Shown: positions 33,198 through 41,938, numbered from the stretch's first letter. The stretch is 64,000 nt of DNA from Pseudomonadota bacterium (GCA_023400405.1 JAEXFD010000055.1:96155-160154); one strand, 5' to 3'. Notes: a model not told the origin generated them from the letters alone. Numbers and translations are program-made.

Positions 33198-33634
33198 GGC
33201 TTGCTGCTCGCATCGGTGATCAGCGAGACGCGGTTCAATCCGGCATGGTTGAGCTCGCCCATCACGCGCATCACCTTGCCATAGCCGAGCCCCTGATCGG
33301 CGCGCAGGAACACCATCGGCGGCTTGCCGTCGGCCCCCGGCTTGGCGGCGAGCGCCTCTAGCCGCGCGGGCAGCGCATCGTCCGCCACCTGCTCGCTATC
33401 GACGAAGATCTGGCCCTTATCGTCGATCGAGATCTGGGTCGGCTTCTGGTCCTGGTCGAGCGACTTCGCCCGGCTCTCCGGCAGGTTCACCGGCACGCCG
33501 GCGGTGAGCAGCGGCGCAGTGACCATGAAGATGATCAGCAGCACGAGCATCACGTCGACCAGCGGCGTGACGTTGATCTCGGCCATCGGCTGCCGCCGCC
33601 CGCGGCCCTTGCTGGAGGGGAGGTGCATGGCCAT
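33194..33634 (-). CDS. tolR: Tol-Pal system protein TolR (ExbD family)
   Basis: A 146-residue ExbD-type protein: a single TM near 23-43 with NVTPLVDVMLVLLIIFMVTAP, including the conserved membrane Asp (Asp 27), and a periplasmic domain with VFLRADQGLGYGKVMRVMGELNHAGLN. It forms the proton channel with TolQ. It is preceded by a 158-base structured repeat that separates it from tolQ. Confidence 0.95.
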   Translation of the reverse strand: MAMHLPSSKGRGRRQPMAEINVTPLVDVMLVLLIIFMVTAPLLTAGVPVNLPESRAKSLDQDQKPTQISIDDKGQIFVDSEQVADDALPARLEALAAKPGADGKPPMVFLRADQGLGYGKVMRVMGELNHAGLNRVSLITDASSKP

Positions 33635-33641
33635 GCGCTAG

Positions 33642-33799
33642 TTCCTCCCCGGCACGGGGAGGGGGACCAGCCGCAGGCTGGTGGAGGGGCCGCGCCGAAG
33701 GCGCGGTGGGACGGTTCGGGGGCAAGGCAACGCCGCTGCGCGGCTCCCCTCCACCACGACGCTGCGCGTCGCGGTCCCCCTCCCCGTTCCGGGGAGGAA
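33642..33799. repeat. Branched palindromic element between tolQ and tolR
   Basis: Outer arms (33642-33650 with 33791-33799, extended inward through GGGGAGGGGGACC and its complement) enclose side hairpins with triloops such as CAGCC-gca-GGCTG, CCGCGCC-gaa-GGCGCGG, GCCGC-tgc-GCGGC and GACGC-tgc-GCGTC, and an inner stem GGTGGAGGGG/CCCCTCCACC. It fills almost the whole gap inside the operon. It will be transcribed with tolQRAB-pal and may affect mRNA processing or tolR expression. Confidence 0.85.
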
Positions 33800-33813
33800 T
33801 TTAATGGAGTCCC

Positions 33814-34503
<690 letters not shown>

Positions 34504-34510
34504 GGTCGCG

Positions 34511-34957
34511 TCAGTTTCCCTTACAGACGAGCGGGGCGAAGGCTTCGACCCATTCCGCCGGCTGGCGGCGCGGCCTGCCGGCGGGCGAGACGAACACCGC
34601 CTCGATCTCGGCTTCGGCCACTATGGTACGCTCCCGCATGACTCGTTGATGAATGTCGAGGGCGGCGGGCCGCAGGCGCATCAGCCGGCTGACCACCACC
34701 AGATCGTCCGCCAGCCGCGCCGGAGCATGGTAACGCACGTTCGCCGCCCGCAACGCATAGGCACCGATTCCGGCCTCATGCACCGCCCGCATATCCGCGC
34801 CGGCCAGCGCCACCATGTCCGAACGGGCGCGTTCGAAGAAGCGCAAATAATTGGCATGGTAAACCACGCCGGTCAGGTCCGTGTCCTCGAAATAGACACG
34901 CACCTGGAAATGATGCTCGATCCCCTCGAACCGGCCGAATGCGGGCAAGGCTTGCAT
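34511..34957 (-). CDS. ybgC: Tol-Pal-associated acyl-CoA thioesterase YbgC
   Basis: A 148-residue hotdog-fold thioesterase. VYFEDTDLTGVVYHANYLRFFERAR contains the active-site Asp (in DTD) and the 4-hydroxybenzoyl-CoA thioesterase-type loop. In proteobacteria YbgC precedes tolQ and hydrolyses short acyl-CoA or acyl-ACP. The operon position here is the same. Confidence 0.93.
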   Translation of the reverse strand: MQALPAFGRFEGIEHHFQVRVYFEDTDLTGVVYHANYLRFFERARSDMVALAGADMRAVHEAGIGAYALRAANVRYHAPARLADDLVVVSRLMRLRPAALDIHQRVMRERTIVAEAEIEAVFVSPAGRPRRQPAEWVEAFAPLVCKGN

Positions 34958-35002
34958 TGACCCGGCCCTAACCCAGCGATTCCGCCGGGGGAACCCCTCG
35001 CC

Positions 35003-36025
35003 TCAGTCGAACAGCCCTTCCTGCGCGGTGGACGGAGGCGTGAGGCCGAGATGCTTCCATCCCGCGGCATTGAGGCAGCGGCCGCGCGCAGTGCGGGCGA
35101 CCATCCCGATCTGGATCAGATAGGGCTCGATCACTTCCTCGATCGTGTCCCGTGGTTCGCTGAGCCCCGCGGCAAGCGTCTCCACCCCGACCGGGCCGCC
35201 CTTGTAGATGTCGGCGATCATGGTGAGGTAGCGCCGGTCCATCGCATCGAGGCCGAGCGCATCGACTTCGAGCCGAGTGAGCGCCTGGTCCGCCACCCGG
35301 GCATGGACCGTCGCCTCGCCCAGCACGTTGGCGAAATCGCGCACGCGGCGCAGCAGCCGCCCGGCGATACGCGGGGTGCCGCGGGAGCGCCGCGCGATCT
35401 CGTGCGCGCCGTCCTGCGCCACGTGCAGGTCGAGCAAGGCGGCGGCGCGGGTGACGACGCGCTCGAGCTCGTCGACCGCATAGAAATTGAGCCGCACCGG
35501 AATGCCGAAGCGATCGCGCAGCGGCTGGGTGAGCAGCCCCTGCCGCGTCGTGGCACCGACCAAAGTGAAGCGAGGCAAGTCGATCCGCACCGACCGCGCC
35601 GAGGGGCCCTCGCCGATCATCAGATCGAGCGCGCGGTCCTCCATCGCCGGATAGAGCACTTCCTCGACCGCGGGATTGAGCCGGTGGATCTCGTCGATGA
35701 ACAGCACGTCGCCGTCCTCGAGATTGGTGAGCAATGCCGCGAGATCGCCCGACTTGGCGATCACCGGACCCGAGGTGGCGCGGAAGCCCACCCCCATCTC
35801 GCGCGCGATGATCTGCGCGAGCGTGGTCTTGCCGAGGCCGGGAGGGCCGAAGAACAGGACATGGTCGAGCGCCTCGCCCCGCCCCCGCGCGGCGTCGATG
35901 AACACCCGCAGATTCTCCCGCGCCGCCCGCTGCCCGACGAACTCGTCGAGGCTCTTGGGCCGCAGCGCGGCGTCCACGTCATCGACCCGGCGCGCGGAGG
36001 ACAGGAGGCGATCGGAATCGGTCAT
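35003..36025 (-). CDS. ruvB: Holliday junction branch migration ATPase RuvB
   Basis: A 340-residue AAA+ motor of the RuvAB complex. Walker A GPPGLGKT at 60-67, Walker B LFIDEIHRL (Asp 111, Glu 112), sensor GATTRQGLLTQPLRDRFG and the arginine-finger region, ending with the RuvB winged helix (QIGMVARTARGRCL). The start overlaps the stop of a small unknown gene by four bases (ATGA). Confidence 0.96.
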   Translation of the reverse strand: MTDSDRLLSSARRVDDVDAALRPKSLDEFVGQRAARENLRVFIDAARGRGEALDHVLFFGPPGLGKTTLAQIIAREMGVGFRATSGPVIAKSGDLAALLTNLEDGDVLFIDEIHRLNPAVEEVLYPAMEDRALDLMIGEGPSARSVRIDLPRFTLVGATTRQGLLTQPLRDRFGIPVRLNFYAVDELERVVTRAAALLDLHVAQDGAHEIARRSRGTPRIAGRLLRRVRDFANVLGEATVHARVADQALTRLEVDALGLDAMDRRYLTMIADIYKGGPVGVETLAAGLSEPRDTIEEVIEPYLIQIGMVARTARGRCLNAAGWKHLGLTPPSTAQEGLFD

Positions 36026-36435
36026 CTCAGGCCACCACCGGCACCAACAGCAACCAGATTGTCTCCATCATATGCCTGCCAGCTTTCGAACCCGCTCGAA
36101 TTTGAGAGCACTTCGAGAATTATTCCTTTCGAGAAGAGCAGGCGGAAATCGCCGGTCGCAGGGTCAGGATTGAAATCCGAAACGTGGTCACCTCCCACCA
36201 ACGCGTTTGCGCGGGTCGCGGCATCGATCGGCTCGGAAAGGCCGAAACGCTGCCCCTCATCGGTATCCGTCAGGAGAATCAGGTTCGGGTCGCGTAACCT
36301 CCAACTGCACTCAACACATATTCCGAAGCCGTCACCGAAGTTGAAGACCCAATCGGCTTCGCGACGTTCAACCTCAACCGGACGATTCAAGACGCGCGCG
36401 GCGAGCTTTGCCCAGCCACCCTGCTCGCCGCTCAC
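36022..36435 (-). CDS. Unknown 137-aa protein coupled to ruvB
   Basis: No recognisable catalytic motif. The central part WVFNFGDGFGICVECSWRLRDP, then ILLTDTDEGQRFG and a C-terminal FRLLFSKGIILEVLSNSSGFESWQAY, looks like a small alpha/beta protein with the layout I associate with DUF6188-like or immunity-type proteins; this is a weak impression. I choose the GTG at 36435 because it overlaps the upstream stop (GTGA); an ATG at 36489 lies within the upstream gene. It lacks a membrane or signal segment and is cytosolic. Confidence 0.6.
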   Translation of the reverse strand: MSGEQGGWAKLAARVLNRPVEVERREADWVFNFGDGFGICVECSWRLRDPNLILLTDTDEGQRFGLSEPIDAATRANALVGGDHVSDFNPDPATGDFRLLFSKGIILEVLSNSSGFESWQAYDGDNLVAVGAGGGLR

Positions 36436-36986
36436 CCGAGCAACCCACTCAGCAATGCCGGGTGGAAGCCCCAGCCGAGGAAGCCGCACAGGCCCATGAA
36501 TACGCCGAACGCGCCGAAGCCCCAGGCGGCCCAGAGCAGCCAGGCGCTTTCGGCCAGCGCCGCCACCGCGGCGATCGAGATGGCGGTGGAGACCGCCGCG
36601 TCGCTCGCGTCGAACTGGTCGTCATGGACGTTGAGCGCGTCATATTGATCGGCCTGCGCCTTGGCGTCGGCGGCGAGGCGGGGCGCTTCCGCCTTGTACT
36701 TGGCGATATCGCGGTCGAGGCCGGCGAGCACCGGGGCAGCGCGCTTCGGATCGGCGAGCACGGCGATCTGGGCGCGGCTCGCCTCGTCGACATGCTGCTT
36801 GGTCTTGGTCGCCTGATATTCGTTCCAGTCATCGACCGATTGCGACTGCGCCGCCTGCATTGCCTGGACGATGTTGCCGTCCTTGATCCCGCACACCCCC
36901 ATGAACACCGAAAGCGCGACGACGGTGATCGCCACGCTGCGGTTCAGCGACTTGTCCTTCGCCTCGGCACTGACTTCGATTTCCAT
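36432..36986 (-). CDS. DUF4337-like membrane protein
   Basis: A 184-residue protein with an N-terminal TM near 17-35 (SVAITVVALSVFMGVCGI), a helical charged middle (about 45-125, coiled-coil-like, rich in Ala, Asp, Lys), and two C-terminal hydrophobic segments near 132-150 and 153-178. The DGNIVQAMQAAQSQSVDDWNEYQATKTKQH stretch is characteristic of DUF4337. Function unknown. The start ATG 36986 is eight bases beyond the stop of the exported protein gene. Confidence 0.78.
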   Translation of the reverse strand: MEIEVSAEAKDKSLNRSVAITVVALSVFMGVCGIKDGNIVQAMQAAQSQSVDDWNEYQATKTKQHVDEASRAQIAVLADPKRAAPVLAGLDRDIAKYKAEAPRLAADAKAQADQYDALNVHDDQFDASDAAVSTAISIAAVAALAESAWLLWAAWGFGAFGVFMGLCGFLGWGFHPALLSGLLG

Positions 36987-36994
36987 CGCCTGGA

Positions 36995-37513
36995 TTACTC
37001 CTTGGGCCCGTGCGCCATGCCGAACCACGGCGGCGTACGATCGGGCACATAGGGACGATCGCGCGGCGCGAGCCGGGCACGCGCGGCTTCGAACGCAGCC
37101 GGCGAGAGGAACACGCCGACCAGATCGTTGCCATGGCCGACCGCGTAGAAATGCACGCCGGTTCCGCCAAGCTGGCCATTGATGATCTCGAAGAACAGCG
37201 CCGCGGCATTGCCCTGCGCCTCGGCCTCGCTCATGCCGGTATCGGCGACCAGGATCGTGCGGCCGGCATAGTCGATCGAATAGCGCCCGCTTGCCGGATC
37301 GACCGATTCGTTCAGCGGCGCCGGATCGACGCCCATGCTCTGCAGCACCGGATCGATCTGGTTATAGGCGGCGACGATTCCCTGTTCGGCGAGATCCTCG
37401 GCATCGAGCGGAACCGCTTCGAGCAGCGCCGTCTCGTAATCGGTCTCCTGCGCCATGGCAGGCGCGGCGAGGCCGAACAGCAGCGCTGCGCACAGGCCGG
37501 CGAGCCGCTTCAT
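36995..37513 (-). CDS. Exported hypothetical protein downstream of ruvA
   Basis: A 172-residue protein with a signal peptide to AMA-Q (about residue 21). The mature protein is acidic with QIDPVLQSMGVDPAPLN, YSIDYAGRTILVADTGMSEAEAQ and a C-terminal HGPKE tail. No motif I know. The start overlaps the ruvA stop by four bases, so it is cotranslated with ruvA although it is an envelope protein. Confidence 0.72.
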   Translation of the reverse strand: MKRLAGLCAALLFGLAAPAMAQETDYETALLEAVPLDAEDLAEQGIVAAYNQIDPVLQSMGVDPAPLNESVDPASGRYSIDYAGRTILVADTGMSEAEAQGNAAALFFEIINGQLGGTGVHFYAVGHGNDLVGVFLSPAAFEAARARLAPRDRPYVPDRTPPWFGMAHGPKE

Positions 37514-38106
37514 TTCGCCGCCTTGCGCAGCGCGAGGCGGACCAGCGCGTCGAGCGTCGCGCCGGTGCCGAGTTCGTCGCTCGCTGCATTGACCGCGGCG
37601 CTCGCCTCGGCCGGCTTGAAGCCGAGATTGAGCAACGCCGAGACGGCGTCCTGCGCCGCGCCGCCCGCCGGCGCGGGAGTCGCGCCACCGCCGCCGAGCG
37701 CGATGCCGCCGGCCTTGTCCTTGAGTTCGTTGACGATGCGCTGGGCGAGCTTGGGCCCCACACCGTTCGCCCGGGCGATCATCGCCGAATCGCTGCGCGC
37801 GACCGCGGTCTGCACTTCCTCGGGCGAGAGGATCGAGAGGATCGCCAGCGCGACCTTCGCGCCGACGCCCTGGACCGAGGTGAGCAGGCGGAACCAGTCG
37901 CGCTCGGCGGCAGTGGCAAAGCCCATCAGCCGGATCGAATCCTCGCTGACCAGCATTTCGGTATGCAGCGTCACGAGATCGCCGATGCTGCCCAGCGCGG
38001 TGAGCGTCTTCGCCGAGGCGCCGGCGAGATAACCGACGCCGTTCACGTCGATCACGACATGGTCGATGCCCGTGGCTTCGAGCCGGCCCTTGAGGTGCGC
38101 GATCAT
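37510..38106 (-). CDS. ruvA: Holliday junction DNA helicase subunit RuvA
   Basis: A 198-residue protein that binds four-way junctions and loads RuvB. Domain I (MIAHLKGRLEATGIDHVVIDVNGVGY), the helix-hairpin-helix domain II (LLTSVQGVGAKVALAILS, ANGVGPKLAQRIVNELKDK), and the C-terminal domain III (ALLNLGFKPAEASAAV) are all present. The start at 38106 is that of other RuvA proteins. Confidence 0.95.
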   Translation of the reverse strand: MIAHLKGRLEATGIDHVVIDVNGVGYLAGASAKTLTALGSIGDLVTLHTEMLVSEDSIRLMGFATAAERDWFRLLTSVQGVGAKVALAILSILSPEEVQTAVARSDSAMIARANGVGPKLAQRIVNELKDKAGGIALGGGGATPAPAGGAAQDAVSALLNLGFKPAEASAAVNAASDELGTGATLDALVRLALRKAAK

Positions 38107-38168
38107 GGGCCGGGCCTCCGCGGCTTCGAAACGTCGAACATGCTGAGGCCAATCCGCGCCATGGCGGG

Positions 38169-38183
38169 GTACATAAGCGGAAC
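38169..38183. promoter_or_regulatory. Imperfect LexA-like box upstream of ruvA
   Basis: On the leftward strand the sequence GTTC, seven bases, GTAC lies 63 bases before the ruvA start, matching seven of eight defined bases of the GTTC-N7-GTTC operator. This spacing to the start is almost the same as for the perfect box at 125-139. Tentative. Confidence 0.3.
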
Positions 38184-38269
38184 AGCTAGGCGGAGGAAGC
38201 GAAATCATAGTGCGGCGCTGGCAATCGGGCGGACCATGCCCATCTTGGCGCCGAACGAAGGGGGAAGCG

Positions 38270-38707
38270 ATGATCAGTGCGTTGCTGGTGACTTGGCTGG
38301 CGCTGCTGGCGGCGGGTCAGGCGCCGATCGGGCGGGCGATGCGCCGGCTGCTGGTCGAATGGCCGGCGACACGGCTGAACCGCCTCTCGCGCGGCGCGGT
38401 GCTGACCTGGCTGATCCTGGGCACGATCGGCCTGCTCGCCTTCTGGCTGCTCGAGGAAGACGGCCTCAGGCTGTTCACCATGGCGCTGCCCGAGTTGGCC
38501 GGCTGGGTGACGATGTTCGAAGTAAGCACGCTGGTCGATACGCTGGCCGCGGTGGCGCTCGCCGCTTCGGCGGTGCGGTTCGAGGCGGTGCGCGGCTGGA
38601 TCGCGCGGGCGCGGCCGACACGGCGCGCGAAGCGGGCTAGGCGAGTGCCGGGACGACGTGCCCCCTCGAACGACGATGGCGAAGGACCGGCGGCGCTAGC
38701 CGCCTGA
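38270..38707 (+). CDS. Hypothetical membrane protein (145 aa)
   Basis: Hydrophobic segments near 2-16, 42-62 and 90-103 and a strongly basic Arg-rich stretch after residue 110 (RARPTRRAKRARR), ending in an acidic tail. No family recognised. ATG 38270 has AAGGGGGAAG upstream. With the next gene it forms a rightward pair inserted between the leftward ruvA and ruvC. Confidence 0.6.
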   Translation: MISALLVTWLALLAAGQAPIGRAMRRLLVEWPATRLNRLSRGAVLTWLILGTIGLLAFWLLEEDGLRLFTMALPELAGWVTMFEVSTLVDTLAAVALAASAVRFEAVRGWIARARPTRRAKRARRVPGRRAPSNDDGEGPAALAA

Positions 38708-38765
38708 CGGATTGCATTCCGGCCGGCCTCCGCGCATCTGGGCGCTCCGCCGCCAGCCAGGGCCC

Positions 38766-40265
38766 ATGACCGACACCGTTCCGCCACCCCAAGCCGATCC
38801 CGCCCGCGCGAAGCGATGGCCGCGCATCCCGCTCGCGCTCCTCGCCATCCTGGCGGTGGCGGCGGGCCTGCGCGTCTGGGCGTTCCAGCCCTTCTCGATC
38901 GACCATCCCGACGAAGCCTTTCAGTATCTCGAACAGGCGCACCGGCTGGTGTTCGGCAACGGCATCATCCCCTGGGAATATCGCGACGGCATCCGCAGCT
39001 GGCTGGTGCCGCTGCTGCTGACCCTGCCGATGCGGCTGGGCGAGGCGATCTCGCCGGGCAGCGCGCTGCCGCTGGTGCTGTCGCACGCGCTGTTCGCGCT
39101 CTTCTCGCTCGCGCCGGTCGTCGCGGCCTGGTCGCTCGGCGCGCGCCGGTCGCAAATGCACGCCTTGCTGGCCGCGAGCGCGGTCGCGCTGTGGTTCGAG
39201 ACGCTCTATTATTCGAGCCATGTGCTGACGGAACTGCTCGCGGTCGATTGCTTCCTCCCCGCCGCGGCGCTGATCCAGCGCGGCGGGTACGCGAAGCGGC
39301 TGGCGGCGGGCGGTGCGCTGCTCGCGCTCGCGGCGCTGCTGCGCTTCCAATATGGCCCGGCGATCGCCGTGTTCGCACTGGTCACGCTGCGTTTCGACTG
39401 GCGCGCATGGCAGGCCGTGGCGATCGGCGGGCTGGCGGTGCTCGCCATCTCGGCCTGGGTCGATGTCGCGATGGGGCAATTGCCCTTCGAGTGGATCGCC
39501 AACAACATCCGCGAGAATTGGATCGAGGGCCGGGCGGCGCATTTCGGCGTTTCCGGGCCCTTCGCCTATTTCGACATGCTGTGGCAGCGCTGGGGCATCG
39601 CCATGCCGATCCTAGGGCTGCTCGCGGCCTCGATGTGGCGGCGCTATCCCGGCCTCGTCCTCGCCGCCGCGATCAACCTGCTCGTCCATATGGGAATCGC
39701 GCACAAGGAATATCGCTTCATCTGGCTGAGCGTGCAGCTGACGGTGATGCTCGCCGCGATCGCTTCGGCCGAATGGGCGCAGGCGGGGCTGGCGCGGCAA
39801 GGCCTGGGACGGCGCTGGCGGGCCGCCGCGGCGGCGGGGCTGATGCTGGCATGGGTAGCGCTTTCGGGACTACTGCTGCTCGTCGATAAGCCGCGCTGGG
39901 ACCCCTGGGCGGCGCAGACCCGAGCGGTGGGGGCTGCCGGCCGCCAGCCCGGCCTTTGCGGCATCGCGACGCACCAGATGGGCGCCTGGGGCTATGCCTT
40001 TCTACGCCGCAACGTGCCGATCTATCAGCCCGCAGGCGCCGGCAGCGATGCGTCCCGGCGAAACCTGGCGCGGCATGCCGCCGCCTATAACGTCATCGTC
40101 GCGCCCGAGAACGTCTTCTGGGAAATGCCCGACGGCTATCACGTCGCGGCGTGCGAGGAAGACAGCGCGGAGCGGATCTGCGTGTTCGGGCGCGCCGGCG
40201 GCTGCACGCCGAAGGGGCATGAAAAGGTGCTGCTCCAGCAGATGCTGGAGAGCAACGGCTATTAG
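38766..40265 (+). CDS. GT22-like membrane glycosyltransferase (Alg9/PIG-B type)
   Basis: A 499-residue polytopic protein with about nine to ten TM segments and a soluble C-terminal domain (about 395-499). The N-terminal FSIDHPDEAFQYLEQAHRLVFG...IPWEYRDGIRSWLVP matches the HPDE lipid-sugar-dependent GT-C motif of GT22 mannosyltransferases (HxDExxQ-like). It would transfer a sugar from a polyprenyl phosphate sugar onto an envelope glycan. Substrate not deducible. It follows the small membrane protein by 58 bases. Confidence 0.75.
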   Translation: MTDTVPPPQADPARAKRWPRIPLALLAILAVAAGLRVWAFQPFSIDHPDEAFQYLEQAHRLVFGNGIIPWEYRDGIRSWLVPLLLTLPMRLGEAISPGSALPLVLSHALFALFSLAPVVAAWSLGARRSQMHALLAASAVALWFETLYYSSHVLTELLAVDCFLPAAALIQRGGYAKRLAAGGALLALAALLRFQYGPAIAVFALVTLRFDWRAWQAVAIGGLAVLAISAWVDVAMGQLPFEWIANNIRENWIEGRAAHFGVSGPFAYFDMLWQRWGIAMPILGLLAASMWRRYPGLVLAAAINLLVHMGIAHKEYRFIWLSVQLTVMLAAIASAEWAQAGLARQGLGRRWRAAAAAGLMLAWVALSGLLLLVDKPRWDPWAAQTRAVGAAGRQPGLCGIATHQMGAWGYAFLRRNVPIYQPAGAGSDASRRNLARHAAAYNVIVAPENVFWEMPDGYHVAACEEDSAERICVFGRAGGCTPKGHEKVLLQQMLESNGY

Positions 40266-40270
40266 GGACC

Positions 40271-40386
40271 GTTTCAGCGGAGCTGAAACAGGTTCGGCAG
40301 CAGCCCGCTCCCCCACCCGGCCACCCAAGGGCAGTATCTTATGGGTGGCCGGGTGGGGGAGCGGGCTGGTGCCGCTTCAGCGAAGC
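40271..40386. repeat. Long hairpin element between the GT22-like gene and ruvC
   Basis: A perfect 8-bp hairpin (40271-40278 with 40282-40289), a perfect 26-bp stem (40302-40327 with 40342-40367, 14-base loop) and a 5-bp hairpin (40374-40386). Reversed, its stem and loop (including GATACTGCC) align with the outer part of the element at 858-912. It lies between convergent genes and could end both transcripts. Confidence 0.85.
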
Positions 40387-40397
40387 TAAGAAAGACT

Positions 40398-40889
40398 CTA
40401 AGGGCGTGACAGCGCGCGTGCCGAGGCGAGGTGGTGCGCGTGGCAGATCGCCACCGCCAGCGCATCGGCGGCATCCGGGCCGTCGATCTTCGCGCCGGGC
40501 AGCAGCCGGGCGACCATGGCGTGCACCTGCGTCTTTTCGGCATTGCCGACGCCGACCACCGATTTCTTGATCAGCCGCGCGGCATATTCGCCGACGTCGA
40601 GCCCCGTCCGCGCCGCCGCACAGATCACCACGCCGCGCGCCTGGCCGAGCTTCAGCGTCGATTGCGGATTGGCGTTGACGAACACTTCCTCCACCGCGGC
40701 GGCATCGGGCGCGTGATCGGTGATCAGCGCAGCGAGCATCGCATCGAGATGGGCCAGCCGGCGCGGCAGCGGCGCCTGGGCATCGGTCTTGAGCCGGCCG
40801 TTGGCGAGATGCGACAGGCGGTTGCCCTCGGCGCGAATCAAGCCCCAGCCGGTAGTGCCGAGGCCGGGGTCGAGACCGAGGATGATCAA
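40398..40889 (-). CDS. ruvC: Holliday junction resolvase RuvC
   Basis: A 163-residue RNase H-fold resolvase. The catalytic acids are Asp 7 (GLDPGLGTTGWG), Glu 67 (AVEEVFVN), Asp 139 and Asp 142 (GPDAADALAVAICH). Length and motifs are standard. It is downstream of yebC but separated by a structured repeat, and ruvA is 2.3 kb further on beyond two rightward genes. Confidence 0.95.
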   Translation of the reverse strand: MIILGLDPGLGTTGWGLIRAEGNRLSHLANGRLKTDAQAPLPRRLAHLDAMLAALITDHAPDAAAVEEVFVNANPQSTLKLGQARGVVICAAARTGLDVGEYAARLIKKSVVGVGNAEKTQVHAMVARLLPGAKIDGPDAADALAVAICHAHHLASARALSRP

Positions 40890-40891
40890 AG

Positions 40892-41024
40892 TCCCTCTCC
40901 CATCGGGAGAGGGAGGGAGCGCCGCAGGCGCGGAAGGGTGAGGGCGATCAGGCAGCCATCGCCACCCTCACCCTTCCCACTCGCTACGCGAGCGGGCCCC
41001 TCCCCTCTCCCGATGGGAGAGGGA
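40892..41024. repeat. Branched palindromic element between yebC and ruvC
   Basis: Near-perfect outer arms of about 25 bp (40892-40917 with 40997-41024) enclose side hairpins GCGCC-gca-GGCGC and CTCGC-tac-GCGAG and an inner stem (GAAGGGTGAGGGCGAT and its near complement). It has the same architecture as the element at 33642-33799 but a different primary sequence. Confidence 0.85.
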
Positions 41025-41031
41025 GTTGGGA

Positions 41032-41775
41032 TCAACCCAGCTTCTCCATCACATCGTCCGGAACTTCGTAATTGCCCCAGACGGTCTGGACGTCGTCGTC
41101 GTCGTCGAGCGTGTCGATCAGCTTGAACAGCGTTCCCGCATCGTCGGCGTCCACCGTCACGATGGTCTGCGGCCGCCAGGCGAGCTTCGCGCCTTCGGCT
41201 TCGCCGAGCACCGGCTCGAGCGCCTTGGCGACTTCGTGGAGATCGGCCTGGGCGGTCCAGATCTCATGGCCGTCCTCGCTCGAGGTGACGTCCTCGGCGC
41301 CGGCTTCGAGCGCGGCTTCGAACACCTTTTCGGCATCGCCGGCGCTCGCCGGATACGTGATCAGGCCCATGCGATCGAAGCCGTGGCTCACCGAGCCGCT
41401 GGCGCCAAGATTGCCGCCGTTCTTCGAGACCGCGGTGCGGACGTTGGTGGCGGTGCGGTTGCGATTGTCGGTCAGCGCCTCGATGATCAGCGAAACGCCG
41501 CCCGGGCCGAAGCCCTCGTAGCGCACTTCCTCATAGTTCTCGGCATCGCCGCGGCTCGCCTTGTCGATCGCGCGCTGGATATTGTCCTTGGGCATCGACG
41601 CGGCCTTGGCGGCGTTGACCGCTGCGCGCAGGCGCGGGTTCATGTCCGGATCGGGCGTGCCCATCTTGGCCGCGACGGTGATTTCGCGGCTGAGCTTGCT
41701 GAACGCCGCCGAGCGCTTCTTATCCTGCGCGCCCTTGCGGTGCATGATGTTCTTGAATTTGGAATGGCCTGCCAT
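41032..41775 (-). CDS. yebC: YebC/PmpR-family protein
   Basis: A 247-residue protein of the TACO1/YebC family, which is reported to act on ribosomes at proline stretches or as a transcription regulator. Typical start MAGHSKFKNIMHRKGAQDKKR, then FSKLSREITVAAKMGTPDP, NIQRAIDKASRG, YEGFGPGGVSLIIEALTDNRNRT and KNGGNLGASGSVSHGFDR. yebC-ruvC synteny is conserved in proteobacteria. Confidence 0.95.
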   Translation of the reverse strand: MAGHSKFKNIMHRKGAQDKKRSAAFSKLSREITVAAKMGTPDPDMNPRLRAAVNAAKAASMPKDNIQRAIDKASRGDAENYEEVRYEGFGPGGVSLIIEALTDNRNRTATNVRTAVSKNGGNLGASGSVSHGFDRMGLITYPASAGDAEKVFEAALEAGAEDVTSSEDGHEIWTAQADLHEVAKALEPVLGEAEGAKLAWRPQTIVTVDADDAGTLFKLIDTLDDDDDVQTVWGNYEVPDDVMEKLG

Positions 41776-41905
41776 TGCGCTCTCTTGGAAAGGGATCGCG
41801 CGGCTTTAGGCCAGGCTCGGGCCGATGGGCAATGCCCTGCCCAAGATCGTCATCCCGACGAAAAGCCGCAATCTCAGGCGACGGCGGGAATGAAGCCGCG
41901 GGAGA

Positions 41906-41923
41906 CCCCGGCTTTCGCCGGGG
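41906..41923. repeat. Short GC-rich hairpin repeat (type B)
   Basis: CCCCGGC-tttc-GCCGGGG, the same stem as at 10762 and 60531-60659, located between gapR and yebC. Confidence 0.6.
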
Positions 41924-41938
41924 TGACGGGAAGAGGAA

